Source: JBGPHT01 sp041484525 (GTDB lineage Bacteria > Acidobacteriota > Terriglobia > Bryobacterales > Bryobacteraceae). From it: DNA of 34,983 nt. The position numbers and the translations under genes were made by a program. This document shows positions 17,580 to 25,575 of the stretch, piece after piece (positions within the stretch are counted from its first letter, which is position 1; each line of letters opens with the position of its first letter). The notes beneath the pieces are model-generated. The model saw nothing but the letters and a program-made list of their open reading frames with translations, had not been told where the DNA came from and did not search any database. The stretch is from contig JBGPHT010000077.1 of NCBI GenBank assembly GCA_041484525.1, positions 1 to 34,983 of the forward strand, written 5' to 3'.

Positions 17580-19067
17580 TCACTCGGCCCTGTGATACCC
17601 ATAACCTTTGAGCACTTCTCTCGCCACCTCCCGGTCGTCGAACGGGATCGTCTTGTCCTTCAAAACCTGGTAAGTCTCATGGCCCTTGCCCGCCAGAATC
17701 ACGATGTCGCCTTCGCGCGCTTCCTTGAGAGCACGCGCGATGGCCGTGGCGCGGTCGGGCTCGATGATGTGCGGAACGTCCTTGCGGCGCAGGCCCACCA
17801 GCGCGTCGTTCATGATCGCGAGCGGGTCCTCGGACCGCGGATTGTCGCTCGTCAGCACCACGAAATCGCTGGCCTCGGCGGCGGCCTGGCCCATCAGCGG
17901 ACGCTTCGTGCGATCGCGATCGCCGCCGCAGCCGAACAGCGTGATCACGCGCTTCGGGTCCAACCCGCGCGCCACCGCGATGGTGTTACGCAGCGCATCA
18001 TCGGTGTGAGCATAATCCACCACGACCACGAAAGGCTGGCCTTCATCCACGCGCTCGAAGCGGCCCGGCACTGCTCTTAGCGCGGCAACCCCGCGCGCGA
18101 TCGTCTCCGGCGGGATCCCGTACGAGAGACCCACGCCGCAAGCCGCCAGTATGTTGTACACGTTGATTTTCCCGATCAGCGCCGATTCCACGGCGAAGCG
18201 CAGCTTCCCGTACTGCACGTCAAACCGCAGCCCCTGAAACCCCGACGAGATGTGGCGCGCCCGAAGGTTTGCCTCCAGACTCAGACCATACCAGAGAACC
18301 TCGGCAGCCGGATCGAGCTTGATCCGCTGGCCGTATTCATCATCACGATTCACCACGGCGAACTGTGGCGGCGGAGCACCCGCGCCCGTGAAGAGCATTT
18401 GCTTGGCGTCGAAGTACGATTCCATGTTGCCGTGAAAATCCAGATGGTCGCGCGTGAGATTCGTGAACACCGCCGTGTGGAATCGCAGTCCGTAAACGCG
18501 CCCGAGCGCGAGCGCGTGCGACGAGACCTCGAGCGTCGCGTGGCTGCCGCCCAACTGCTCCAGCTCCGCAAAGAGGCGCACCAGCTCGAGCGATTCGGGC
18601 GTCGTATTCACCGCCGGAAGCACCCGCCCGGCTAAGTGATACTCGATAGTGCCGATCAGCGCCGTGGTATGACCCGCCGTGCGCAGCACCGAGTCCACAA
18701 GGTACGAAGTGGTCGTCTTGCCGTTGGTCCCCGTAATGCCCGTGAGCCCCAGCCGTTCGTCGGGACGGTTATAGAAATTGCGTGAGGCCAAGGCCAACGC
18801 ATGGCGGCCGTGCTCGACTTCAATCCACCGCGCCGCGATCGATTCCTGCGCAGCCGGGGACTCACTCACCACCGCAGCCGCGCCGCGCTCGATCGCAGCC
18901 TGCGCGAACCCGCGGCCATCCGTCCGGCTGCCCGGAAACGCAAAAAACAGGAATCCTTCCCCGACGCGCCGCGAATCATACTCCAGCCCGCGGATCTCGA
19001 GCGCCGCAAGCTCCGGCGCCATTGGCCGTTTCAGCCCGACGCCCGAGAGTATTTCGCTGAGCTTCAT
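17580..19067 (-). CDS. murE: UDP-MurNAc-L-Ala-D-Glu--2,6-diaminopimelate ligase MurE
   Basis: A 495-aa Mur ligase that adds the third stem-peptide residue. The P-loop is GTNGKTTT at 113-120, and the probable carbamylated lysine is Lys222 in the DAKQMLF segment. The C-terminal domain carries DNPR at 408-411, the motif known to select meso-diaminopimelate, so the peptidoglycan is predicted to be of the meso-DAP type. DYAHTDDALR and FGCGGDRDRTKRPLMG are also typical. It overlaps the ftsI stop by 4 nt (ATGA), a sign of translational coupling. Confidence 0.97.
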   Translation of the reverse strand: MKLSEILSGVGLKRPMAPELAALEIRGLEYDSRRVGEGFLFFAFPGSRTDGRGFAQAAIERGAAAVVSESPAAQESIAARWIEVEHGRHALALASRNFYNRPDERLGLTGITGTNGKTTTSYLVDSVLRTAGHTTALIGTIEYHLAGRVLPAVNTTPESLELVRLFAELEQLGGSHATLEVSSHALALGRVYGLRFHTAVFTNLTRDHLDFHGNMESYFDAKQMLFTGAGAPPPQFAVVNRDDEYGQRIKLDPAAEVLWYGLSLEANLRARHISSGFQGLRFDVQYGKLRFAVESALIGKINVYNILAACGVGLSYGIPPETIARGVAALRAVPGRFERVDEGQPFVVVVDYAHTDDALRNTIAVARGLDPKRVITLFGCGGDRDRTKRPLMGQAAAEASDFVVLTSDNPRSEDPLAIMNDALVGLRRKDVPHIIEPDRATAIARALKEAREGDIVILAGKGHETYQVLKDKTIPFDDREVAREVLKGYGYHRAE

Positions 19068-21052
19068 CGCACAAACTGCACACGAATACGCTCTCCCTGC
19101 CTTAGCCGCGCACCCGGCGGCGGATCCTGCACGCGCGCCAGTCCGCTGCCCGCGGGAAGAACCGTCAGTCCCTTGGACGCCGCCTCGGCCAGCACGGCAC
19201 GCATCGTCATGCCGCGGAAATTCGGCACCTTCGGCCGCGTGTCTGCGGCCGCGGCAGGCTGGTCGTCGTCATCACCTTCCTCCAGAATGTTGCGCTCCTC
19301 CAGAGGCTGATCCGTTACCGCGAGGTCGTCCACATTCTCCGCCTTCGCCACCAGCGTCACGGATTCCGCGTCCTCCGGCAGGTCCTTCGGAACATCCAGT
19401 ACACGCAACGCTTCGGTCGCCACCGCTTGAAATACGGGCGCCGCCGCCGCGCCGCCGAAGCCGACATTCCCGCGAGTGCCATTCAGCGTTACCGCCACCA
19501 CAATCGCCGGATTCGTCAGCGGCGCGAACCCGATGAAGGATCCGTTGTAAACGTGCGAGTAGCGGTGCGCAGCCACATCGTAAATCTGCGCCGACCCGGT
19601 CTTGCCGGCCACGCGATATCCATCGAGGCGTGCATTGTGTCCGGTGCCTTCAGGCAGCGTCACCACGCCTTCCATCATCTGGCGCATGGTGATCGCGGTG
19701 TCGGGCGTAATCACCCGCACGGGCGGCTCCTGCGGCACTGTCTGGTTACCCTTCTTCAGCACCAGTTGCGGCTTCACGCGCAAGCCGCCGTTGGCGATGA
19801 CGCACGCCGCCTGCGCCAATTGCAGGCCGGTCACGCTGACTTCCTGGCCCATCGAAACCGAAGGCAGCGACAATTTGCCCCATTCGTTCAGCGCGCGCAG
19901 CCGGCCGCGCGCTTCGCCCGGCAGCGGAATGCCCGTCCTCTGGCCGAACCCGAAGCGCCGCATGTAGTCGTACATGTTTTCCGAACCCACACGCAGCCCC
20001 ACCTGGATCGCACCCACGTTGCTCGACTTCGCCAGCACTATCGCCATCGGCACCACGCCGGTTCCGCCATGGGAATCGTGAATGGTCTGGCCCGCAATCC
20101 GGATCACCCCTCCGTTGCAGTTGATCGGCGAGGCGGGCGTGAGCTTCGTGGTCTCGAGGGCCGCCGTGATGGTGACCACCTTGAAGACCGAGCCTGGCTC
20201 GAAGGGCACGGAAACCGCGTGGTTGGAGCGGGCGTTCGCGGGCTCGCCGGGTTCGGGCGGCTGATTCGGATCGTAGGTCGGATAGCTCGCCATTGCCAGA
20301 ATCTGGCCGTTGTTCGGGTTCATCACCACCACGCTGCCGCTAGCGGCATGGTGCGCTTCCACCGCGCGCGCCAGTTCCTTCTCGGCCACGAATTGCAGGC
20401 GCTCGTCGATCGTCAGCGTGACCGGCGTCCCCGCGCGCGCTTCCGTCTCGTGGATGGAATCGATCCCGCGGCGTTTCACATCGGCCAGCAGACGCTCCTC
20501 GCCCGCCCGGCCTTGCAGGTCGTCGTTCAACGACTTCTCGATTCCGGCGTTGCCCTTCTCTTCGAAATCCACTCCACCGAGTACGTGCGCGGCGAGCATT
20601 CCCTTCGGGTAGTGGCGCTGGCTCGAGGCTTCGATGCCAATCCATTCCAGCCCCAGGCTGCGCAGCGTCTGACCTTCGTCGAACGTGATCTTGCGCTTCA
20701 CCACCAGGTATCCGCGGTGGTTCTCGAAGGCCTGCGCCAGCTTGCCGTATAGCTCCGCCTGATCCAGGTGGAGCACCATCCCGAGTAGCTCCGCAGCCAC
20801 TTCGAAGTCCGGCACCTTCAACGGATTCAGGTAGACCGATTCCGCCGGCACGCTCATCGCCAGCGGCTGCCCGTTGCGGTCGAAGATGGCGCCGCGCGGC
20901 GCCGGCAGGGGAATCACGATCTCCTGGCGTGCGCGCGCCTGGTTGAGGTACTGCTGGTGATGCAGCACCTGCATCGAAAATAGTTTGAAGAAAATGGCTG
21001 CGCCCCAGATGAGGACGATCCCGGCGAGCCATGTCAGACGGCGCTCCACCAT
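19064..21052 (-). CDS. ftsI: Septal transpeptidase FtsI (PBP3-type) with C-terminal PASTA domain
   Basis: A 662-aa class B penicillin-binding protein. It has one N-terminal transmembrane helix (about residues 8-28), a pedestal domain with RGAIFDRNGQPLA, and a transpeptidase domain with the three active-site motifs: SVFK at 288-291 (Ser288 nucleophile), SSN at 343-345 and KTG at 484-486. An acidic linker (EEGDDDD near 591-597) leads to one PASTA domain at about 607-662 (PKVPNFRGMT to the end). PASTA domains are common on Gram-positive and some Acidobacteriota septal PBPs and may bind peptidoglycan or aid localisation. It is 31 nt after ftsL and overlaps murE by 4 nt. It is the expected partner of FtsW. 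Confidence 0.96.
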   Translation of the reverse strand: MVERRLTWLAGIVLIWGAAIFFKLFSMQVLHHQQYLNQARARQEIVIPLPAPRGAIFDRNGQPLAMSVPAESVYLNPLKVPDFEVAAELLGMVLHLDQAELYGKLAQAFENHRGYLVVKRKITFDEGQTLRSLGLEWIGIEASSQRHYPKGMLAAHVLGGVDFEEKGNAGIEKSLNDDLQGRAGEERLLADVKRRGIDSIHETEARAGTPVTLTIDERLQFVAEKELARAVEAHHAASGSVVVMNPNNGQILAMASYPTYDPNQPPEPGEPANARSNHAVSVPFEPGSVFKVVTITAALETTKLTPASPINCNGGVIRIAGQTIHDSHGGTGVVPMAIVLAKSSNVGAIQVGLRVGSENMYDYMRRFGFGQRTGIPLPGEARGRLRALNEWGKLSLPSVSMGQEVSVTGLQLAQAACVIANGGLRVKPQLVLKKGNQTVPQEPPVRVITPDTAITMRQMMEGVVTLPEGTGHNARLDGYRVAGKTGSAQIYDVAAHRYSHVYNGSFIGFAPLTNPAIVVAVTLNGTRGNVGFGGAAAAPVFQAVATEALRVLDVPKDLPEDAESVTLVAKAENVDDLAVTDQPLEERNILEEGDDDDQPAAAADTRPKVPNFRGMTMRAVLAEAASKGLTVLPAGSGLARVQDPPPGARLRQGERIRVQFVR

Positions 21053-21060
21053 TTCGGGCA

Positions 21061-21077
21061 GCGTGACCGAGTCACGC
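21061..21077 (-). other. Short hairpin between ftsL and ftsI
   Basis: A perfect 7-bp inverted repeat (GCGTGAC and GTCACGC) with a 3-nt loop lies in the 31-nt ftsL-ftsI gap, about 8 nt upstream of the ftsI ATG. There is no T-tract, so it is not a terminator. It could influence ftsI translation or mRNA processing, or be chance. Confidence 0.4.
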
Positions 21078-21083
21078 CCTCAT

Positions 21084-21584
21084 TTACTGCCGCTTGACCA
21101 TCGCCACCGTGCCGCCATCCTTCGTTTCCAGGTGGATCACCTGGCCCGGCTTCGGCGTCACGAGGTTCTGATTCCTGGCCAGCTTCTGCAGTCTCTCGGG
21201 GCTGAGGAGTTCGGCCTCCGACAGCTCCAAAGTGCGGCGCTCGTCCACCAGGCGCCGCTGCTCCGCCCGCAAAGCTTCCAGCTTATATCCGCTCAGCGTG
21301 TTGGCCACGCTCGGCGCCAGCGCCGTTCCCAGCATCGTCACCAGCACCGCAGCGGCGCCAATAGCGCTCCAGCATGCCCCGCGCGATTGTGGATCGGGCT
21401 CCCGCACCAGGCGCGAGTTGTCGATCTTCTTGCAGTAGAAAAACACGTCGTCCTGCGGGAGAGCCCGCAGTTGGAAAGGATCGCGCTCCGAACGCGCCGG
21501 CGCCGTCCGTCGCTGGGTCTCGGAATGCTGCGCGCTCTCCGGGCCCGCCTCTGACCTTTGCAAGAATGCTGGCAGCGTCGCCAT
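21084..21584 (-). CDS. ftsL: Cell division protein FtsL-like
   Basis: A 166-aa bitopic protein between rsmH and ftsI, the conserved place of ftsL. A long cytoplasmic N-terminus (about 70 residues, polar, with Pro and Arg) is followed by one transmembrane segment at about residues 72-95, then a Leu/Glu/Arg-rich coiled coil (about 98-140). In other bacteria this pairs with FtsB and contacts FtsQ and FtsW-FtsI. FtsL is poorly conserved in sequence, so the call rests on position and topology. The cytoplasmic tail is longer than the roughly 30 residues of E. coli FtsL. GAGG lies about 9 nt before the ATG. Confidence 0.85.
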   Translation of the reverse strand: MATLPAFLQRSEAGPESAQHSETQRRTAPARSERDPFQLRALPQDDVFFYCKKIDNSRLVREPDPQSRGACWSAIGAAAVLVTMLGTALAPSVANTLSGYKLEALRAEQRRLVDERRTLELSEAELLSPERLQKLARNQNLVTPKPGQVIHLETKDGGTVAMVKRQ

Positions 21585-21600
21585 CTTAATCGTCCTCTTT

Positions 21601-22461
21601 CTATTTCATTTCCACCGCCCGCAGCTTAGCGCTGCGCGACGCGGCGTTCTGCATGATCTCTTCGTCGCTCGGCTGCAGCGGGTGCTTCGTGAGAATCGCG
21701 ACGCGCCCCTCTTGTGCCAGCGAACGGAATGTCTGTTTCACTTTGCGGTCGTCGATGGACATGAAGCTGATGACCACCATGCGGCCGCCCCTCCGCAACA
21801 ACTCCGGGCCGGTCAGGAGTAACCGGTCCAATTCCCCAGGTTCGTCGTTGACCTCCATTCGCAGCGCCATGAACGTTTTTGTGGCGGGATGCAAACGACC
21901 CGTCCTGGGCACGGCCCGCGACACTACATCGGCCAGATGTAATGTGCTCCGTATGGGCCGTGCTCGGACGATTGCTCTGGCTACCTTCCGCGCCCTCCTT
22001 TCTTCGCCCCACTGATAGATCAGGTCGGCGAGCGCCTTCTCGGCGGTGTGATTGACCAGATCGGCCGCCGTCATGCCCCTGGTTTGATCCTGGCGCATGT
22101 CCAACGGTCCATCTGTCAAGAACGAAAAACCTCTGTCCGGCGTAGTGAGCTGATACCGGCTCACTCCCAGATCGGCCAACAGGCCGTCGGCTCTTTCGAA
22201 GCCCGCTTCCCGCAGAGCTTCGCGCAATTCCACAAATGAGCCGTGATGAAATCGAATCCGGTCCGTCCACTCCTGGGTATTGCGCCGCGCCATCTCGAGC
22301 GATTCCATATCGCGGTCGTTGGCGATCACCAGTCCCGTGGTCAGCCGCTGCGCGATCAATCCCGTATGCCCGCCCAGACCGGTCGTGGCATCTATGTAGA
22401 TGCCGTCGGGCCGCACCGCGAGCAGATCGAGCGCCTCCCCGGCCATCACCGAATAGTGCAT
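21601..22461 (-). CDS. rsmH: 16S rRNA (cytosine(1402)-N(4))-methyltransferase RsmH (MraW)
   Basis: A 286-aa SAM-dependent methyltransferase that modifies C1402 of 16S rRNA. It starts HYSVMAGEALDLL, as the family does. The SAM-binding motif is DATTGLGGHT near residue 24; DLGVSRYQL, GFSF then DGPLDMRQDQ, and HPATKTFMALRMEVNDE are family signatures. At the SFHSLEDR position this copy reads SFMSIDDR, with Met replacing the usual His. It is a little shorter than the usual 300-315 aa. It lies 7 nt after mraZ and 16 nt before ftsL. Confidence 0.96.
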   Translation of the reverse strand: MHYSVMAGEALDLLAVRPDGIYIDATTGLGGHTGLIAQRLTTGLVIANDRDMESLEMARRNTQEWTDRIRFHHGSFVELREALREAGFERADGLLADLGVSRYQLTTPDRGFSFLTDGPLDMRQDQTRGMTAADLVNHTAEKALADLIYQWGEERRARKVARAIVRARPIRSTLHLADVVSRAVPRTGRLHPATKTFMALRMEVNDEPGELDRLLLTGPELLRRGGRMVVISFMSIDDRKVKQTFRSLAQEGRVAILTKHPLQPSDEEIMQNAASRSAKLRAVEMK

Positions 22462-22468
22462 ACCGCAT

Positions 22469-22972
22469 CTACTTCAGCCCCGCCGCGTCCAGCTTGTCCA
22501 GGTCGTCCACCGGCGATGCCGACGCCTCGCGCTTGCGCTCTGCATACAACGGCTCGCTCAGCACTTCGATGCGGCCGCGATTGGCGTACAGCTTCACCGG
22601 CTGGCCCTCAATTCCCAATTCGCGGCGCAGCTCGGGCGAAAACAGGACGCGCCCCTGGCCGTCAATGTCGCTCTCCGAACCCAGATCCTGCGCGTTGAAC
22701 ACGATGTTGCGCACCGCTTTTGGATCGTCCCGATACTTTTCGAAAAATTTTTCATTGGCTCGCCACACCGCCATCGGGTATATTTGCGCTATGCGGCGAT
22801 CCAGGCTGGTTACGAAAACCCGCTTTTCCCCCAAGGCGTTGAGGTACTGCAGAAACGTCACCGGCAGTTTGGCTCGACCCTTGTCGTCCAAACGGGCGGG
22901 ATACATACCCCGGGGAGGTTCGACCGCCCCTGGTCCGGCCGTGCCTGGCGATTCCTGATCTGCGTCTGCCAC
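22469..22972 (-). CDS. mraZ: Transcriptional regulator MraZ
   Basis: A 167-aa protein with two AbrB/SpoVT-like half-domains: ARLDDKGRAKLP near residue 26 and DIDGQGRVLFSPELRREL near residue 102. MraZ is known to bind repeated TGGG-type boxes in its own promoter and to regulate the dcw cluster; it sits first in the cluster here, as usual. The frame opens at a GTG (22972) with only a weak upstream GGAT. An internal ATG at 22906 (MYPARLDDKGR) would give the usual MraZ N-terminus, so the first 22 Pro/Gly/Glu-rich residues may not be translated. A 20-residue Asp/Lys-rich tail follows the second domain. Confidence 0.94.
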   Translation of the reverse strand: MADADQESPGTAGPGAVEPPRGMYPARLDDKGRAKLPVTFLQYLNALGEKRVFVTSLDRRIAQIYPMAVWRANEKFFEKYRDDPKAVRNIVFNAQDLGSESDIDGQGRVLFSPELRRELGIEGQPVKLYANRGRIEVLSEPLYAERKREASASPVDDLDKLDAAGLK

Positions 22973-22977
22973 TTTCT

Positions 22978-23003
22978 ATCCACAATGACCCATATTTGGC
23001 CAC
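22978..23003 (-). promoter_or_regulatory. Candidate MraZ operator: three TGG boxes at 10-bp spacing
   Basis: On the mraZ coding strand the boxes GTGGC, ATGGG and GTGGA follow each other with exactly 5 nt between, so TGG recurs at 23002, 22992 and 22982 (10-bp period). Characterised MraZ operators are runs of TGGG-like pentamers with the same spacing upstream of mraZ. The last box ends 5 nt before the GTG start, so binding could also block ribosome entry. Two of the three boxes deviate from a perfect GTGGG. Confidence 0.6.
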
Positions 23004-23008
23004 AAGCA

Positions 23009-23038
23009 ATAGTGGCATGAGAACCTCGTGCTTGGCAA
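23009..23038 (-). promoter_or_regulatory. Weak candidate promoter for the dcw cluster
   Basis: On the minus strand TTGCCA (23038-23033) is followed after 18 nt by CACTAT (23014-23009). The -10 match is poor. The placement just upstream of the putative MraZ boxes is what would be expected, which is the main reason to list it. Confidence 0.3.
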
Positions 23039-23170
23039 GAGGTTTTTTGGGGAACTCTTTGGCCTACAGAGAGTTAGTGGCCATACAAGCAGATCTACAC
23101 TGATCGCGCAACACACAACATATAGACTTTGTGGCGAATAGGAGGCGAAGATAATGGTACGAGGTGGTTT

Positions 23171-23212
23171 CTTCGATCTGCCCGGCTCTGGTACCAGCCG
23201 GGCAGATCGAAG
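23171..23212. other. Strong perfect hairpin, 17-bp stem with 8-nt loop, no T-tract
   Basis: CTTCGATCTGCCCGGCT (23171-23187) and its exact reverse complement (23196-23212) flank an 8-nt loop CTGGTACC. After a 2-nt bulge GTTT/AAAC can extend the stem by 4 bp. It begins 15 nt downstream of the stop of the minus-strand gene at 23228 and lies upstream of the mraZ region. No U-run follows on either strand, so it is not a textbook Rho-independent terminator. It may stabilise a 3' end, mark a processing site, or be a REP-like element. Confidence 0.75.
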
Positions 23213-23227
23213 CCAAACGAGGGGACT

Positions 23228-25411
23228 TTACAGAACCGGGATCTTCACGGTCTGGCTATAGACCGGGGTGTTCGTGCCGACGGGAATGACGGCAATCGAG
23301 AAGGAGACATTGCTCCCGGTTGCAGCGTCCGACGGAATCTGGACCGGCACCTCGAAGACGCCGATGAGATTGGCTGCGGCACGTGCGCCGGTCACGCGGA
23401 GGCCTTCACCCTGGCCGCCCTGGTTCGTAATGCCGGCCACTACCGTGCCTTGGACCGTAGCGTCCACACCGGGGACGGGGATGGCGTTGGTGGCGACCGC
23501 CGGCACCGTCGAACCCAGACCCGTCGCGTATACGCGAATGATCTCGCTGCGCCGTGCCGGGTTGTCCGGCGTGACGAAACTACCGTCGGGCCGTACCGCG
23601 ACGATGCGCTGCACGCTGTCCGATGAAACGGTCACGAAGATTCCGGGGCTGACCACTTGGATCGGAAGGTTCACGCTGGCCGTGCCGCCTCCCGCCGTGG
23701 TCACGACCACTGACGCGGTGCCGCCCGCGGGCGCATCGCAAGGCACCTGGAAGGTGAGCTGCTCCTGCCCGCCGGTATTGCTGACGCTGTAGATCGGGGC
23801 GGCCGTGTTGCCGACTGTGACGCGGTTATTCACCACTTGGTACGGCAACGGTCCGATGATGCCGCCGCCCGAGACTGATCCCTGGACGCCGGGAGCCAGA
23901 CCGGGGGCGATGATGGTCGCGATGCTGCACGGCGAGAGCGAACCTTGGACGAAGCTGGCGCCGTTGTAGAAGCTGTTGACGGTGATCGGCGGGGGCGGAG
24001 TCGCCACCGTCAGATTGAACGTCTGGGAGAATCCGCCGACGCTTGCCGTAACCGTCGCGTTGCCGGTGGAACCGCTCGCGGTCGCCGTCACCGAAGCCTT
24101 CCCGTCAGATCCGGTCGTGACCGGCGAACTGGAAAGACCCACAGGACCGCTGGCGTTGAATTGCACCAGTGCGCCCGCCAGGCCCTGGCCGTTGCTGCCG
24201 TTCACTTGAACTACCAGCGGCTGGCTGAAGCTGGTGTTGACGGCCGCGGTCTGGTTGTTGCCGCTGACGATCGACAGCCCGGTCACATTCACGATGACAT
24301 TCGCATTCACCGTGAAGGTGGCGGCCAGATTCGTGTTGTTGACCGTGGCCGTCACTTTGATTTGTCCGGTGGCGTTGTTGCCGAGGGTGATGGCGTTGGT
24401 GGTCTGCCCATTAGCATCCGTAATGGTTGAGCCGTTGGTTACCGTAGCGGCGCCTTGGGTCACTTTCCAAACCACAAACTGCCCGCCGAGGGCGTTGCCG
24501 GTGGTATCGGATACCTTCGCCGACACGGTCACCGACTTCCCGGGATCCGCGCTCTGCGGATTCGTCGACGTCACTTGAATGAGGCCCGGCTGGCCGGGCG
24601 CCGCGGTGAATTGGAACGGGCCGTAGCGCGCATAGTAGATAGCGCCCGAACCCGTGATGATACTGTTGCGCACACCGCCTACCAGAATGTAGAACTGGCC
24701 GGAGCCAGGAATTGGGCCGAAGATCGGGGTGCAGGTCCCGAGGCCAGTGGCATTCGTCAGAACCGTACCGGGTTCGGCGCCCGGCCCGGAGTTGGCGCAG
24801 GATACCGACGGACCGGTAGCCGGGTCGACCGTATTCTGCAGCGAAATCGAAATGTTGGGTACGTTCACAACCGAAAAGAGCTGCACTTGAATCGGCGTAC
24901 TGCTCTGAGCGCCCGAAGTACCGTTGAACTGTGCCCCGCTCGAAGGAGTCACGAGCTGGGCGCTCACGAATGGGTTAAAGAAAAACGGGTCGGCGAATGC
25001 CTGCGTGAGGTAGACGTTTGTGGAAACGTTGCCCGCGGAGGCTACCAACGTGTTCTGTATGAAAGGCTGGCCGAAACTACCGATCGTTGCCGCCGGCGAC
25101 AACTGATTCTGGCTGATCCCATTGTTGTCGGTGAATGTCTGGGTCGTCAGTAATCCGGCGTTCCCGGCGGCCAGCGTCCACGTGACTATTGTGTTGGCGA
25201 TGGGATTGCCACTCGCATCCGTTACCCGCACCTGCACGGGATCCCAGAAGAAAACTCCACCCACGCCGTTGGGGGCGCAGTTGGTACAGATCAATTGTCC
25301 GCTGCCCGAAGCGACGGTAATATTCGCCGGCGTGGCCTGGGCAGAAGCCCGCCGCGCCAGCACGCAGCACAGCACCGTCACGGCAAACCATACGTATCTA
25401 TTTCTTTGCAA
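23228..25411 (-). CDS. Secreted Ig-like (Big_1-type) protein with Solibacter-type C-terminal domain
   Basis: A 727-aa exported protein. The signal peptide is at about residues 1-25 (ending RRASAQ). It contains several bacterial Ig-like modules with the recurring pattern of a V-x-V-T-D-x-x-G-N-P/A-L/I strand, then a T-D-x-x-G/N-G turn: at about 26-140, 280-375 and 378-470. The last 250 residues (from VNSFYNGASF) match what I recognise as the TIGR03437-type Solibacter C-terminal domain, including VYATGLGSTVP and VPVQIPSDAATGSN. No catalytic domain is seen, so adhesion or surface scaffolding is the inference. The start is TTG, 5 nt after a strong GGAGGT, and a 7-bp inverted repeat lies just upstream of that site. 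It is separated from the next gene upstream by a terminator. Confidence 0.88.
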   Translation of the reverse strand: MQRNRYVWFAVTVLCCVLARRASAQATPANITVASGSGQLICTNCAPNGVGGVFFWDPVQVRVTDASGNPIANTIVTWTLAAGNAGLLTTQTFTDNNGISQNQLSPAATIGSFGQPFIQNTLVASAGNVSTNVYLTQAFADPFFFNPFVSAQLVTPSSGAQFNGTSGAQSSTPIQVQLFSVVNVPNISISLQNTVDPATGPSVSCANSGPGAEPGTVLTNATGLGTCTPIFGPIPGSGQFYILVGGVRNSIITGSGAIYYARYGPFQFTAAPGQPGLIQVTSTNPQSADPGKSVTVSAKVSDTTGNALGGQFVVWKVTQGAATVTNGSTITDANGQTTNAITLGNNATGQIKVTATVNNTNLAATFTVNANVIVNVTGLSIVSGNNQTAAVNTSFSQPLVVQVNGSNGQGLAGALVQFNASGPVGLSSSPVTTGSDGKASVTATASGSTGNATVTASVGGFSQTFNLTVATPPPPITVNSFYNGASFVQGSLSPCSIATIIAPGLAPGVQGSVSGGGIIGPLPYQVVNNRVTVGNTAAPIYSVSNTGGQEQLTFQVPCDAPAGGTASVVVTTAGGGTASVNLPIQVVSPGIFVTVSSDSVQRIVAVRPDGSFVTPDNPARRSEIIRVYATGLGSTVPAVATNAIPVPGVDATVQGTVVAGITNQGGQGEGLRVTGARAAANLIGVFEVPVQIPSDAATGSNVSFSIAVIPVGTNTPVYSQTVKIPVL

Positions 25412-25424
25412 AATGGACCTCCTC

Positions 25425-25443
25425 GTTCATTTTTAGAATGAAC
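25425..25443 (-). other. Inverted repeat in the 5' leader next to the ribosome binding site
   Basis: GTTCATT and AATGAAC form perfect 7-bp arms around a 5-nt spacer, just upstream of the GGAGGT that serves the gene starting at 25411. It could be a small operator or a leader hairpin affecting translation. Confidence 0.4.
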
Positions 25444-25519
25444 ACGGTTGGATTTGGACGGACGCGGTGAGAAAAGTAGTTTAGCATTTCTCGCACGGAT
25501 GCGCGAGGCGGGGGAGGAT

Positions 25520-25549
25520 AAAAAAAGAGGGGAGCCGAAGCTCCCCTCT
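25520..25549 (-). terminator. Rho-independent terminator after the gene at 25576-27573
   Basis: On the minus strand a 10-bp GC-rich stem (AGAGGGGAGC, loop TTCG, GCTCCCCTCT) is followed immediately by seven T. The UUCG loop closed by C-G is an unusually stable tetraloop. It lies 26 nt after the stop at 25576, a textbook position. Confidence 0.93.
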
Positions 25550-25575
25550 CAGTAACATCAGGTCCGAAACCCGGT

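Noticed and set aside
19427..20752. Plus-strand open frame (441 codons) opposite ftsI
   Set aside because: Antisense shadow of a clear penicillin-binding protein; no supporting ribosome binding site or domain.
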